Source: Terracoccus luteus
Lineage (GTDB): Bacteria; Actinomycetota; Actinomycetes; Actinomycetales; Dermatophilaceae
Direction: 5' to 3'
Length of the DNA: 64,000 nucleotides
NCBI RefSeq assembly: GCF_003635045.1
Contig: NZ_RBXT01000001.1
Location: forward strand, 3,844,001-3,908,000
Shown here: positions 43,047 to 50,715 of the stretch, in pieces
Layout of the letters: each line of letters begins with the position of its first letter
How positions within the stretch are numbered: position 1 is the stretch's first letter
Notes under the pieces: generated by a model
Told to the model about the DNA's origin: nothing
The model's database searches: none
What the model saw: the letters and a program-made list of their open reading frames with translations, nothing else
Made by a program: the position numbers and the translations under genes

Positions 43047-43093
43047 CGGGCATCGGGTCGGGCATCGGGTCGGGCTCACGGTCGGGCTTCTCC

Positions 43094-43099
43094 TAGGCT
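43094..43099 (+). promoter_or_regulatory. -10 box (TAGGCT), leaderless promoter of the bluB-cobT fusion gene
   Basis: TAGGCT lies 6 nt before the ATG at 43106. The 59-bp gap is too short for a cobalamin riboswitch. Confidence 0.45.
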
Positions 43100-43105
43100 C
43101 GGCGG

Positions 43106-44872
43106 ATGAGCTACGCCCGACCGGTGCCGACGATCGGTGACCGCTCCTCGGCCGCCGAGCGCGCCGGTGCCCCCGACGGGTGGGCCCTGCCGGCGGCCGA
43201 CGTCGCCGCCCTCGAGCGTGTGGTCGCCGCCCGACGCGACATCCGTCGCTACCGTCCCGACCCCGTCCCGGATGCCGTCCTGCGCGCCGTGCTCGAGGCC
43301 GGGCACCGCGCCCCGTCCGTGGGTCACTCCCAGCCCTGGCGCTTCGTCGTCGTCACCGAGCAGGCGACCCGCGACGCCGCCGCAGTCCTGGCCGACCGCT
43401 GCCGGCTGCAGCAGGCGGCTGGCATGGCGCCGGAGTCGGCGCGGGGGCTGCTCGACCTGCGGCTCGAGGGCATCCGGGAGGCGCCCCTCGGGGTCGTCGT
43501 CGCCTGCGACCGGCGCACCGCGGCGGCCGGCGTGCTCGGGCGCGCCACCTTCCCGGACGCCGACCTGTGGTCGTGCGCGGCCGCCATCGAGAACATGTGG
43601 CTGACGGCCCGGGCCCACGGCCTCGGCCTCGGCTGGGTCACCCTCTTCGAGCCCACCGACCTCGCCGGGCTGCTCGGCCTGCCCGACGGCGTCGAGACGC
43701 TCGGCTGGCTGTGCCTCGGCTGGCCCGACGAGCGTCCGCCCGAACCGGGCCTGCAGCGAGCCGGGTGGTCGCGGCGCCAGCCCCTCGACGACGTCGTCAT
43801 GCACGAGCGGTGGCGCGAGGCCCCCGCGCCGGTCTCCCACCTGCGCGCACCCGGACCGCAGGAGGTCGTGCACGCCCGCGACCGGGCCGACGACCTGCTC
43901 ACCGCGCCCGGCTCGCTCGGCGTGCTCGACACCGTCCTCGACCGGGTCGAGGCGCTCGGCGCCGCGCCCGGGCCGGGGACCCTCGTCGTCGCGGCCGCCG
44001 ACCACCCGGTCGTCGCCCACGGGGTCAGCGCCTTCGCCGCGTCGGTCACGGCCGACGTCGTGCGCGCCACCCGGGAGGGGGTGTCGATGGGGGCCGTCGC
44101 GGCCCGGGCGTCCGGCCTGTCCGTGCGCCTCGTCGACGCCGGGGTGGGGGAGGCGGCCGCCGGGCGCGGCGACCTCGTGCACGCCGACGCGCTCGACGTC
44201 ACGACCGCCGACGCTCTCGTCGACCGGGGCCGCCGGCTCGGGGCCGAGCTGGCACCACAGGGCCTCGTCGCGCTCGGCGAGGTGGGCGTCGGCAACACGA
44301 CCGTCGCGGCGGCGGTGGCGGCCGCGCTGCTCGACCTCCCGGCATCCGAGGTCGTCGGGCGGGGCTCGTCGGCCGACTCCGACATGGTGGCGCGCAAGAC
44401 CGACGTCGTCCAGCACGCCCTCGCGCGTGTGGCCGCCACCGGCGGTCTCGGGCACCCCCTCGACGTGCTGCGACGGCTCGGCGGTGGTGAGCTCGCCGTG
44501 CTCGCCGGCGTCACCCTCGGGGTGGCCGAGAGCGGTGGGGTCGTCGTGCTCGACGGGCTCGCCACCGCCGTCGCGGCGCTCGCCGTCGTGCGCGCCGAGC
44601 CGGCGGTCGCGGCCCACCTCGTCGCGGGCCAGCGCTCGCGCGAACGGGCCCACGCCGCGGTGCTGCGCGAGCTCGGTCTCGAGCCCCTGCTCGACCTGCG
44701 CCTGCGCGCCGGCGAGGGGGTGGGGGCCGCCCTCGCGGCCGGGCTGCTGCACTCCGGCCGGGCCCTGCGCGCCGACGTCGCGCGCACCCGGCCCGCCACC
44801 ACGCATCCCGCCACGGGTCTCGCCGTCGATCGCGCCCCGGCCCCCTCGCCGGGCACCTCCTCGGGCGACTGA
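43106..44872 (+). CDS. Bifunctional 5,6-dimethylbenzimidazole synthase / DMB phosphoribosyltransferase (BluB-CobT fusion)
   Basis: A 588-residue fusion of two consecutive steps in making the lower ligand of cobalamin. Residues about 30-235 are BluB, a flavin-destructase of the nitroreductase fold: RRDIRRYRPDPVPD, the flavin-binding APSVGHSQPWRFVVV, and LGLGWVTLFEP. Residues about 250-570 are CobT, which transfers ribose phosphate from nicotinate mononucleotide to DMB: TAPGSLGVLD, GNTTVAAAVAAAL, GRGSSADSD-MVARK, GGGELAVLAGVTLG and LRAGEGVGAAL with the catalytic Glu. A short linker (about 235-250) joins them. Fusing producer and consumer could channel the oxygen-derived base. No other cob genes are nearby. 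Confidence 0.92.
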   Translation: MSYARPVPTIGDRSSAAERAGAPDGWALPAADVAALERVVAARRDIRRYRPDPVPDAVLRAVLEAGHRAPSVGHSQPWRFVVVTEQATRDAAAVLADRCRLQQAAGMAPESARGLLDLRLEGIREAPLGVVVACDRRTAAAGVLGRATFPDADLWSCAAAIENMWLTARAHGLGLGWVTLFEPTDLAGLLGLPDGVETLGWLCLGWPDERPPEPGLQRAGWSRRQPLDDVVMHERWREAPAPVSHLRAPGPQEVVHARDRADDLLTAPGSLGVLDTVLDRVEALGAAPGPGTLVVAAADHPVVAHGVSAFAASVTADVVRATREGVSMGAVAARASGLSVRLVDAGVGEAAAGRGDLVHADALDVTTADALVDRGRRLGAELAPQGLVALGEVGVGNTTVAAAVAAALLDLPASEVVGRGSSADSDMVARKTDVVQHALARVAATGGLGHPLDVLRRLGGGELAVLAGVTLGVAESGGVVVLDGLATAVAALAVVRAEPAVAAHLVAGQRSRERAHAAVLRELGLEPLLDLRLRAGEGVGAALAAGLLHSGRALRADVARTRPATTHPATGLAVDRAPAPSPGTSSGD

Positions 44873-44922
44873 CTGGGCCCCCTTCGACCGGCCGGCGCAC
44901 GGCCGGCGCGGCGGGGGCGGAG

Positions 44923-44951
44923 TTGAGGCACGCCCGGGCCCGGCCTAGGTT
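44923..44951 (+). promoter_or_regulatory. Promoter of the POT transporter gene
   Basis: TTGAGG (44923-44928), 17 bp, TAGGTT (44946-44951): one of the best -35/-10 pairs in the window. The leader would be about 45 nt and contains the GGGAGAG ribosome-binding site, so this gene is not leaderless. Confidence 0.55.
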
Positions 44952-45001
44952 GCTGTGGCGACTTGGCGCCGATGCCCCGCTCGGGGGCCGATGGGAGAGA
45001 C

Positions 45002-46540
45002 ATGTCCGCCAGCACGCAGCCACGCCCGCCGGGTCCGCCGGCCGGCACCGATGCGGCTCCGGGTGACCGGGCCTTCTTCGGCCACCCCAAGGGACTCTCG
45101 ACCCTCTTCTTCGTCGAGCTGTGGGAGCGCTTCTCCTACTACGGGATGCGCGCCATCCTGCTGTTCTTCCTCACCGCGACCGCGGCGGACGGCGGGCTCG
45201 GCATCGACGAGACGACCGGTGCCGCCGTCGTCGCCATCTACGGCGCGTCGGTGTACCTGCTGTCGATCATCGGCGGCTTCACCGCCGACCGGCTGTTCGG
45301 CGCCCGGCTCTCGACCCTGTACGGCGCCGTCGTCATCATGGCCGGCCACCTCTGCCTCGCCGTGCCGGCGACCGCGACGGCGTGGGTCGGCATCGCCCTC
45401 GTCGCCCTCGGCACCGGCCTGCTCAAGCCGAACGTCTCGGCGATGGTCGGCACGCTCTACAAGCCCGAGGACCCGCGGCGCGACGGCGGCTTCTCGATCT
45501 TCTACATGTCGATCAACATCGGCTCGTTCTTCTCCCCGCTCGTCGTCGGGGCGCTGCGCGAGGCGTACGGCTTCCACGCCGGCTTCTCGGCCGCCGCGGT
45601 CGGCATGGCCATCGCCATCGTCTTCTTCGTCGTGGGCCGCAAGGCGCTCGGCCGCCGGGTCGACGACGTCCCCAACCCGCTGCGCCCCGACGAGCGGCGC
45701 CAGCTGGGTCTCGTCGTCGTCGCGATCCTCGTCGCCTTCGCCGTGCTCGTCGTGCTCGCCGGCCTGTGGCGCGACACCGTGCTCGACCAGGTCATCGACG
45801 CGATCTCGATCGTCGCGGTGCTGACGCCCGTCGCCTACTTCACGATGATGTTCCGCAGCCCGAAGGTCGAGCGCGAGGAGAAGTCGCACCTGCTCGCCTA
45901 CCTGCCGCTGTGGATCGGCGCGATGCTCTTCTGGATGATCTTCGAGCAGGCCGCCGGCAAGATGGCCCTCTTCGCCCAGAACAACACGGTGAAGGAGACC
46001 GCCGGGGTCGGCGTCAACCCGGAGTGGTTCCAGTCGATCAACCCGCTCGCCATCGTGCTGCTCGCGCCCGTCTTCGGCTGGATCTGGACCAGGCGCGCCG
46101 GCCGCTCGCCGTCGACGCCGATGAAGTTCGTGCTCGGCGTCACGATCATCGGGCTCTCGGCCCTCGTCATGTCGTGGGCCTTCGCGACCTTCCAGGGCAA
46201 CACGGCGCCGGTCTACATCCTCGGTGGCGTCTTCGTCATGCAGACCGTCGCCGAGCTCTGCCTCTCGCCCGTCGGGCTGTCGGCGACGACCCGGCTCGCG
46301 CCCAGGGCCTTCGCGAGCCAGGCGATGGCGCTGTGGTTCCTCGGCACGGCGGCCGGGCAGGCCATCGCAGCCCAGCTCATCCAGGCCTTCGCCGGCCTCA
46401 GTGACGCGACCTACTACCTCGTCAACGCGGTCATCACCCTCGTCGTCGCGGGCGTGCTCTTCGCGCTCGTGCCGTGGATCCGCCGCAGGATGGCCAGCGC
46501 CGAGGTGCACACCGGGGCCGTGACGACCTCCGCCCACTGA
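45002..46540 (+). CDS. POT/PTR-family proton-dependent oligopeptide transporter
   Basis: A 512-residue 14-TM peptide:H+ symporter. The POT signature lies in helix 1: FFVELWERFSYYGMRAILLF, including the ExxER proton-coupling motif. GGFTADRLFGARLS follows helix 2, and FYMSINIGSFFSPLVVG is the second POT signature. IGAMLFWMIFEQAAGKMALF is the characteristic helix 7 region. Imports di- and tripeptides. GGGAGAG lies 4 nt before the ATG at 45002. It ends 154 bp from the convergent AraC gene, with a large inverted repeat between. Confidence 0.92.
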   Translation: MSASTQPRPPGPPAGTDAAPGDRAFFGHPKGLSTLFFVELWERFSYYGMRAILLFFLTATAADGGLGIDETTGAAVVAIYGASVYLLSIIGGFTADRLFGARLSTLYGAVVIMAGHLCLAVPATATAWVGIALVALGTGLLKPNVSAMVGTLYKPEDPRRDGGFSIFYMSINIGSFFSPLVVGALREAYGFHAGFSAAAVGMAIAIVFFVVGRKALGRRVDDVPNPLRPDERRQLGLVVVAILVAFAVLVVLAGLWRDTVLDQVIDAISIVAVLTPVAYFTMMFRSPKVEREEKSHLLAYLPLWIGAMLFWMIFEQAAGKMALFAQNNTVKETAGVGVNPEWFQSINPLAIVLLAPVFGWIWTRRAGRSPSTPMKFVLGVTIIGLSALVMSWAFATFQGNTAPVYILGGVFVMQTVAELCLSPVGLSATTRLAPRAFASQAMALWFLGTAAGQAIAAQLIQAFAGLSDATYYLVNAVITLVVAGVLFALVPWIRRRMASAEVHTGAVTTSAH

Positions 46541-46573
46541 CCCCGCCCCCGGCCGGCCTGCCGGGTCGCCGGG

Positions 46574-46644
46574 CGAACACACCGAGCAATGTGCGGTTCC
46601 ACGAGTTGCAACACGCGGATCTGCTCATTGCTCGGTGTGTTTCG
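46574..46644. repeat. 18-bp inverted repeat between convergent genes
   Basis: Left arm CGAACACACCGAGCAATG (46574-46591) is complementary to CATTGCTCGGTGTGTTTCG (46626-46644) with one extra T, separated by 34 nt. The arms and spacer are AT-richer than the surroundings. The spacer holds the smaller near-palindrome GTTCCACGAGTTGCAAC. It could terminate the POT or AraC transcripts, but the long loop is unlike the other terminators here. Confidence 0.6.
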
Positions 46645-46693
46645 CGGGTGGGGCGCGATCGGGCAGGGCGGCGGATGCCGGGGGGCCGGCCTG

Positions 46694-47545
46694 TCAGCGG
46701 AAGCGGGCCGCGAACCCGCCGGGTGTCAGGCCGGTCGCGAGGCGGAAGTCGCGGGTGAAGTGGGCCTGGTCGGCGTACCCGAGCTCGGCTGCGATCGTGG
46801 CCAGCCCGGCATCCGGGTCGCGCAGGCGGTCGGCGGCCTCCTGCAGCCGGCGCCGGCGGATCAGCCACTTCGGCCCCAGCCCGATGCGCTTGTGCAGCAG
46901 CCGCTGCAGGGACCGCTCACCGAGTCCGAACCGCTCGCACAGCTCGTCGACGCGCAGCAGCCCGGGCGAGGTCTCGACGTGCTCGACGAGGGCGTTGACG
47001 AGCCGGCCCTCGTCGTCGACCGGCAGCAGCGGCCGCAGCGCGTCCTCGACGAGGTCGCGGGCCTCCGCCTGGGCCGACGGGTCGGTGGGGTCGGGTGACA
47101 TGACCTGGCGCAGCCGCCCGGTCAGCCGCGCGCCGTCGACTGCCGGCACGAGCGACCGATCGGCGAGGTCGACGTGCCGGTCGGTGAGCCGCCGCACCGG
47201 CACCCCGCTGACGAGGTGGCCGGCCGCCGGCTGCAGCATGACCCCGACCGCCCAGCCGCGACCGGTCAGTGTGGTCGCCGACGTGCCCCGTGAGACGCCG
47301 TAGAGCCGCGCGTACGTGTTCGACACGACGACGAGGCAGACGGGGTACTGCAGCACCCGTTGCTCGGAGGCGGCTCCGTCGGGGACGTCCCACACCGGCA
47401 TCCAGAAGCGGCGCACGAGGTCGGCGACGTCGGGCGACGGACCCGACCGCGCGATCTCGAAAGTGTGGTCGGCGGGGTCGACGAGGTGGGCCCGCTCGAC
47501 GTCGTCGCGGGTCGACACGTGCCCCGCGCCGGCCGGTGTCACCAC
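46694..47545 (-). CDS. AraC-family transcriptional regulator
   Basis: A 283-residue regulator. The C-terminal ~100 residues form the two helix-turn-helix motifs: VDELCERFGLGERSLQRLLHKRIGLGPKWLIRRRRL, then LATIAAELGYADQAHFTRDFRLATGLTPGGFAARFR. The N-terminal half matches the DUF6597-like sensor region often seen before such domains (VLQYPVCLVVVSN, RLYGVSRG). The first of two adjacent GTG codons (47545) is 7 nt from a TACTTT box. Divergent from a DinB-like protein, which it probably controls. Confidence 0.88.
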   Translation of the reverse strand: MVTPAGAGHVSTRDDVERAHLVDPADHTFEIARSGPSPDVADLVRRFWMPVWDVPDGAASEQRVLQYPVCLVVVSNTYARLYGVSRGTSATTLTGRGWAVGVMLQPAAGHLVSGVPVRRLTDRHVDLADRSLVPAVDGARLTGRLRQVMSPDPTDPSAQAEARDLVEDALRPLLPVDDEGRLVNALVEHVETSPGLLRVDELCERFGLGERSLQRLLHKRIGLGPKWLIRRRRLQEAADRLRDPDAGLATIAAELGYADQAHFTRDFRLATGLTPGGFAARFR

Positions 47546-47552
47546 GTGTCGG

Positions 47553-47558
47553 AAAGTA
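47553..47558 (-). promoter_or_regulatory. -10 box (TACTTT), leaderless promoter of the araC-type gene
   Basis: Minus-strand TACTTT ends 7 nt before the first GTG (47545). Confidence 0.4.
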
Positions 47559-47584
47559 TCAAGACCGCGCGCCCGGCACGGCCC

Positions 47585-47590
47585 TAGCGT
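47585..47590 (+). promoter_or_regulatory. -10 box (TAGCGT), leaderless promoter of the DinB-like gene
   Basis: TAGCGT lies 7 nt before the ATG at 47598. The two divergent -10 boxes are only 26 bp apart, so the promoters must overlap and compete. Confidence 0.45.
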
Positions 47591-47597
47591 CACCGGC

Positions 47598-48200
47598 ATG
47601 ACGACAGACACCACCGAGACCACCGAGAAGACGCCGCCGACGCAGCCGGATGCCGGTGTGCCGGCCGAGTACGGACGCCTGGCCGACCCCTTCGGCGCGG
47701 TCGTCGAGCGCGTGCCCGACGGGACGTGGTCGGCGCCCAGCCCGTGCGACGGCTGGACCGCCGCCGACGTGCTCGACCACGTCGTCGGCACCCAGCGCGA
47801 CTTCCTCACGCAGCGGGGCGTGCTCGACGACCCGACGGCCGACCACGTCGACGGTGGGCCGGCGCGACGCTGGCGGGCGCACGACGACCTCGTGCGCGGC
47901 CTGCTCGCCGACCCGGGGGTGGCCGGCCGCGAGTACGACGGCGTCTTCGGACGCACCACCGTCGGCGCCTCGATGCTCGCGTTCTACGGCTTCGACCTCG
48001 TGGTGCACCGGTGGGACATCGCCACCGCCGCCGGCCTCGAGGCCCACCTCACCCCTGACGAGATCGCGCTGCTCGACCGGGCGGCCGACGGGTTCGGCGA
48101 GCACCTGTACGACGACGGCGTCTGCCGCCCGGCGCTCGACGTGCCGCCCGACGCGACGGCGGAGCAGCGCGTCCTCGCCCGGCTGGGCCGCCGCGCCTGA
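47598..48200 (+). CDS. TIGR03086/mycothiol-dependent maleylpyruvate isomerase-like (DinB-fold) protein
   Basis: A 200-residue protein with the DinB-like four-helix fold. CDGWTAADVLDHVVGTQRDFL (about 50-70) contains the metal-ligand His of the family, and FYGFDLVVHRWDIATAAGL (about 130-150) the other helix with conserved H-x-W-D. Members are annotated TIGR03086 or mycothiol-dependent transferase-like; the substrate is unknown and a thiol-transfer role is inference. Leaderless start. Divergent from AraC, suggesting induction by a small molecule. Confidence 0.82.
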   Translation: MTTDTTETTEKTPPTQPDAGVPAEYGRLADPFGAVVERVPDGTWSAPSPCDGWTAADVLDHVVGTQRDFLTQRGVLDDPTADHVDGGPARRWRAHDDLVRGLLADPGVAGREYDGVFGRTTVGASMLAFYGFDLVVHRWDIATAAGLEAHLTPDEIALLDRAADGFGEHLYDDGVCRPALDVPPDATAEQRVLARLGRRA

Positions 48201-48219
48201 GCCCGACAGGGGAGGGGCC

Positions 48220-48918
48220 TCAGCCGGTCCAGAGGTACTCGACCTCGGGGCGCCCGGCCCCGGCGTAGCGCGACCGGCGCTCGGCCCGCCTGGTCTCGCA
48301 GAGGTACTCGGCGTAGCGCCGGGCGGTGACCCGGCTGACGCCGAGGGTGTCGGCGAGCTCGGAGGCCGACCGGCCGGCATCCGCCCCGCTCAGGGCCCGG
48401 GAGGTGCGGGCCAGCAGCTCCTCGCCCATGCCCTTCGGCAGGCGGGTGTCGGCGGCGGTGCGCGCGCCGGCGAAGACCTCGTCGACCTCGGCCTGCGTGC
48501 CGAGGCGGGCGCCGTCGGCGAGCTGCTCGCGGTAGGCACGGTAGGCGAGCAGCCGGTCGCGCAGGGTGGCGAAGACGAAGGGCTTGAGCAGGTACTGCAC
48601 GACACCGAGCGAGACCGCGGAGCGCACGACGTCGAGGTCGCGGGCCGAGGTGACGGCGATGACGTCCGTGCGGTGGCCGGCCGCGCGCAGCGCCCGCACG
48701 ATGTCGAGGCCGTGCCGGTCGGGCAGGTTCATGTCGAGCAGCACGACGTCGACGGGGGAGCCCGGGGTCTGCTCCGACAGCACCCGCATCGCGTCGCGGT
48801 TGGTGCCGACCGTGGCCACGACGGTGAAGCCCTCGACCCGTTCGACGTAGGCGGTGTGCGCCTCGGCGGCGATCGGCTCGTCCTCGACGACGAGCACCCG
48901 GAGGTCACCTGCGGGCAC
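48220..48918 (-). CDS. CitB/DcuR-type response regulator
   Basis: A 232-residue regulator. The receiver domain has VVEDEPIAAEAH (acidic pocket), the phosphorylated Asp in LLDMNLPDRHG (about 57), VTSARD and LLKPF (conserved Lys). The C-terminal DNA-binding part (SASELADTLGVSRVTARRYAEYL) is the CitB-type helix-turn-helix. It overlaps the 3' end of the kinase gene by 14 nt, with the GTG at 48918. Together they form a CitAB/DctSR-type system that in other bacteria senses C4-dicarboxylates or citrate. The divergent dctA transporter is the expected target. Confidence 0.92.
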   Translation of the reverse strand: MPAGDLRVLVVEDEPIAAEAHTAYVERVEGFTVVATVGTNRDAMRVLSEQTPGSPVDVVLLDMNLPDRHGLDIVRALRAAGHRTDVIAVTSARDLDVVRSAVSLGVVQYLLKPFVFATLRDRLLAYRAYREQLADGARLGTQAEVDEVFAGARTAADTRLPKGMGEELLARTSRALSGADAGRSASELADTLGVSRVTARRYAEYLCETRRAERRSRYAGAGRPEVEYLWTG

Positions 48919-50590
48919 GCTCGGCCTCCGGTCGCCGGGTGACGGGCCAGGATGCCGGCGTGGCGCCCGCCGTCGGCGGTGCGGGCAGGCGCACCGTGAA
49001 CACGGCGCCGGGCGGGCCGCCGACCTCGAGCCGGCCGCCGAGCCGGGCCACCGACTGCGCGACGAGGGCGAGGCCGAGCCCGCGGCGCCCGGCGACGCCG
49101 TCCGCCTTCGTCGAGAACCCCCGCCGGAAGACCTCGTCGGCCGCCCCGGGCGGCAGTCCCGGCCCCGAGTCGGCGACGACGAGCACCGCGGTGTCGCCGG
49201 GGCCGCCGAGCCCGTCGTCGACCGGGCCGGCCACGACGTGGGCGTCGAAGGACACGCGACGCGGCCGACCGGCATCCACCTGCGCCACCGCGTCGAGGGC
49301 GTTGTCGACGAGGTTGCCGACGATGGTGACGACGTCGCGGGTGGGCGCGACACCGGCGGGCCAGTGCGCGCCGGGGGCGATCTCGAAGTCGATGCCGCGC
49401 TCGTGCGCCTCGGCGGCCTTGCCGAGCAGCAGGGCGGTGAGGGCGGGCTCGTCGACGGCGCCGACGACCTTGTCGGTCAGGCCCTGCGAGACCTGCAGCT
49501 CGTCGGTCGCAAAGGCGAGCGCCCGCTCGGTGTGACCGAGCTCGATGAGGCTGACGATGGTGTGCAGCCGGTTCGAGGCCTCGTGCGCCTGCGAGCGCAG
49601 CGCCTCGGTGAGGCCCCGGGCCGAGTCGAGCTCACCCGTGAGCGCCTCGAGGTCGGTGCGGTCGCGCAGGGTCGTCACGTGCCCGAGCAGGCGGCCCTCC
49701 CACCGGGCCGGGCCGGTGTTGACCACGAGCACCCGGGCGGCGGTGACGTGCAGCTCGTCCTCGTGCTCCCCGTCGCCGGCCAGCGCGGCGGCCAGCGGCT
49801 CGGCGAGGCCGAGGTCGCCGACCGGCCGACCCACGGCCGCGTCGGGCAGGTCGAGCAGGCGGCGGGCCTCGTCGTTGGCGAGGCGCAGCCGCCCGTCGAG
49901 GTCGGTGATGACCAGGCCCTCGCTCACGGCGTGGAGCACGGCGTCGTGGTACTCGTACATCTCACGCAGCTGGCGCTCGTCGAGCCCGTGGGTCTGTCGG
50001 CGGATGCGCCGCGCGACGAGGGCGGTGCCCAGCCCGGAGACCATCGCCGCGGCGAGGCCGGCGAGCAGCAGCCCCGGCAGCTGGGCGCTGACCTGCTCCC
50101 CGACCGCGGCCTTGCGGATGCCGACGGAGACGAGGCCGTCGACGGCGCCGGCCGCGTCGCGCACCGGCACGACGACGCGGGCCGAGGGGCCGAGCGTGCC
50201 GGTGTACTCCTCCTGCACGACGCCGCCCTGCTGGGCCGCCTCGATGTGGCCGAGGAAGCGACCGCCGATCTGCCTCGGGTCGGGGTGGGTGTAGCGGATG
50301 CCGTCGCGGCTCATGACGACGACGAAGTCGGTGTCGGACTCGCGGCGCACGGTCTCGGCGTACCCCTGCAGGACCGCGCTCGCGGTCGCCGGCCGGGTCA
50401 CGGCCTGGCGTACCTCGGGGGTGGCGGCGACGGTGTCGGCCACGGCGACGGCGCGGGCGAAGGCCTCGTGGTCGGCGGCCCGGTTGGCCTGCACCCACAC
50501 CCCGACGAGGCCGGCGACGACGACGACCACCGCCAGCCCCACCTGCAGCGCGAATGTCTGCCGGGCCACGCTCCAGCGCGCCGGGGTCAC
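48905..50590 (-). CDS. CitA/DcuS-type sensor histidine kinase
   Basis: A 561-residue membrane sensor. A first membrane helix (about 15-34) and a second (about 172-194) bracket a periplasmic PAS/Cache domain (TDFVVVMSRDGIRYTHPDP, GRFLGH). A cytoplasmic PAS domain follows (AVSEGLVITDLDGRLRLAN). The phosphoacceptor block is RSQAHEASNRLHTIVSLIELG, typical of the DcuS/CitA group. The ATP-binding domain has GNLVDNALDAV, DSGPGLPPG and RRGLGLALV. The GTG start at 50590 faces dctA, 125 bp away. Likely senses extracellular C4-dicarboxylate or citrate. Confidence 0.93.
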   Translation of the reverse strand: MTPARWSVARQTFALQVGLAVVVVVAGLVGVWVQANRAADHEAFARAVAVADTVAATPEVRQAVTRPATASAVLQGYAETVRRESDTDFVVVMSRDGIRYTHPDPRQIGGRFLGHIEAAQQGGVVQEEYTGTLGPSARVVVPVRDAAGAVDGLVSVGIRKAAVGEQVSAQLPGLLLAGLAAAMVSGLGTALVARRIRRQTHGLDERQLREMYEYHDAVLHAVSEGLVITDLDGRLRLANDEARRLLDLPDAAVGRPVGDLGLAEPLAAALAGDGEHEDELHVTAARVLVVNTGPARWEGRLLGHVTTLRDRTDLEALTGELDSARGLTEALRSQAHEASNRLHTIVSLIELGHTERALAFATDELQVSQGLTDKVVGAVDEPALTALLLGKAAEAHERGIDFEIAPGAHWPAGVAPTRDVVTIVGNLVDNALDAVAQVDAGRPRRVSFDAHVVAGPVDDGLGGPGDTAVLVVADSGPGLPPGAADEVFRRGFSTKADGVAGRRGLGLALVAQSVARLGGRLEVGGPPGAVFTVRLPAPPTAGATPASWPVTRRPEAERARR

Positions 50591-50715
50591 GCCGACCCGC
50601 GACGCGCCGAGAACTCAATGAACACAACCGTGAATCTAGTCACCGGGAGGGGCACTCTGGTCAGATCAGATCGGTGGGGCCGCTCGACGGGCCCACCCGG
50701 ACCATGGAGGTCTCC

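Noticed and set aside
43048-43085. Tandem copies of GGGCATCGGGTC after the SDR gene
   Set aside because: Two copies only, no dyad symmetry, probably slippage in non-coding GC-rich DNA.
43047-43105. Cobalamin riboswitch before the bluB-cobT gene
   Set aside because: The gap is only 59 bp and the -10 box sits 6 nt from the start codon, leaving no leader.
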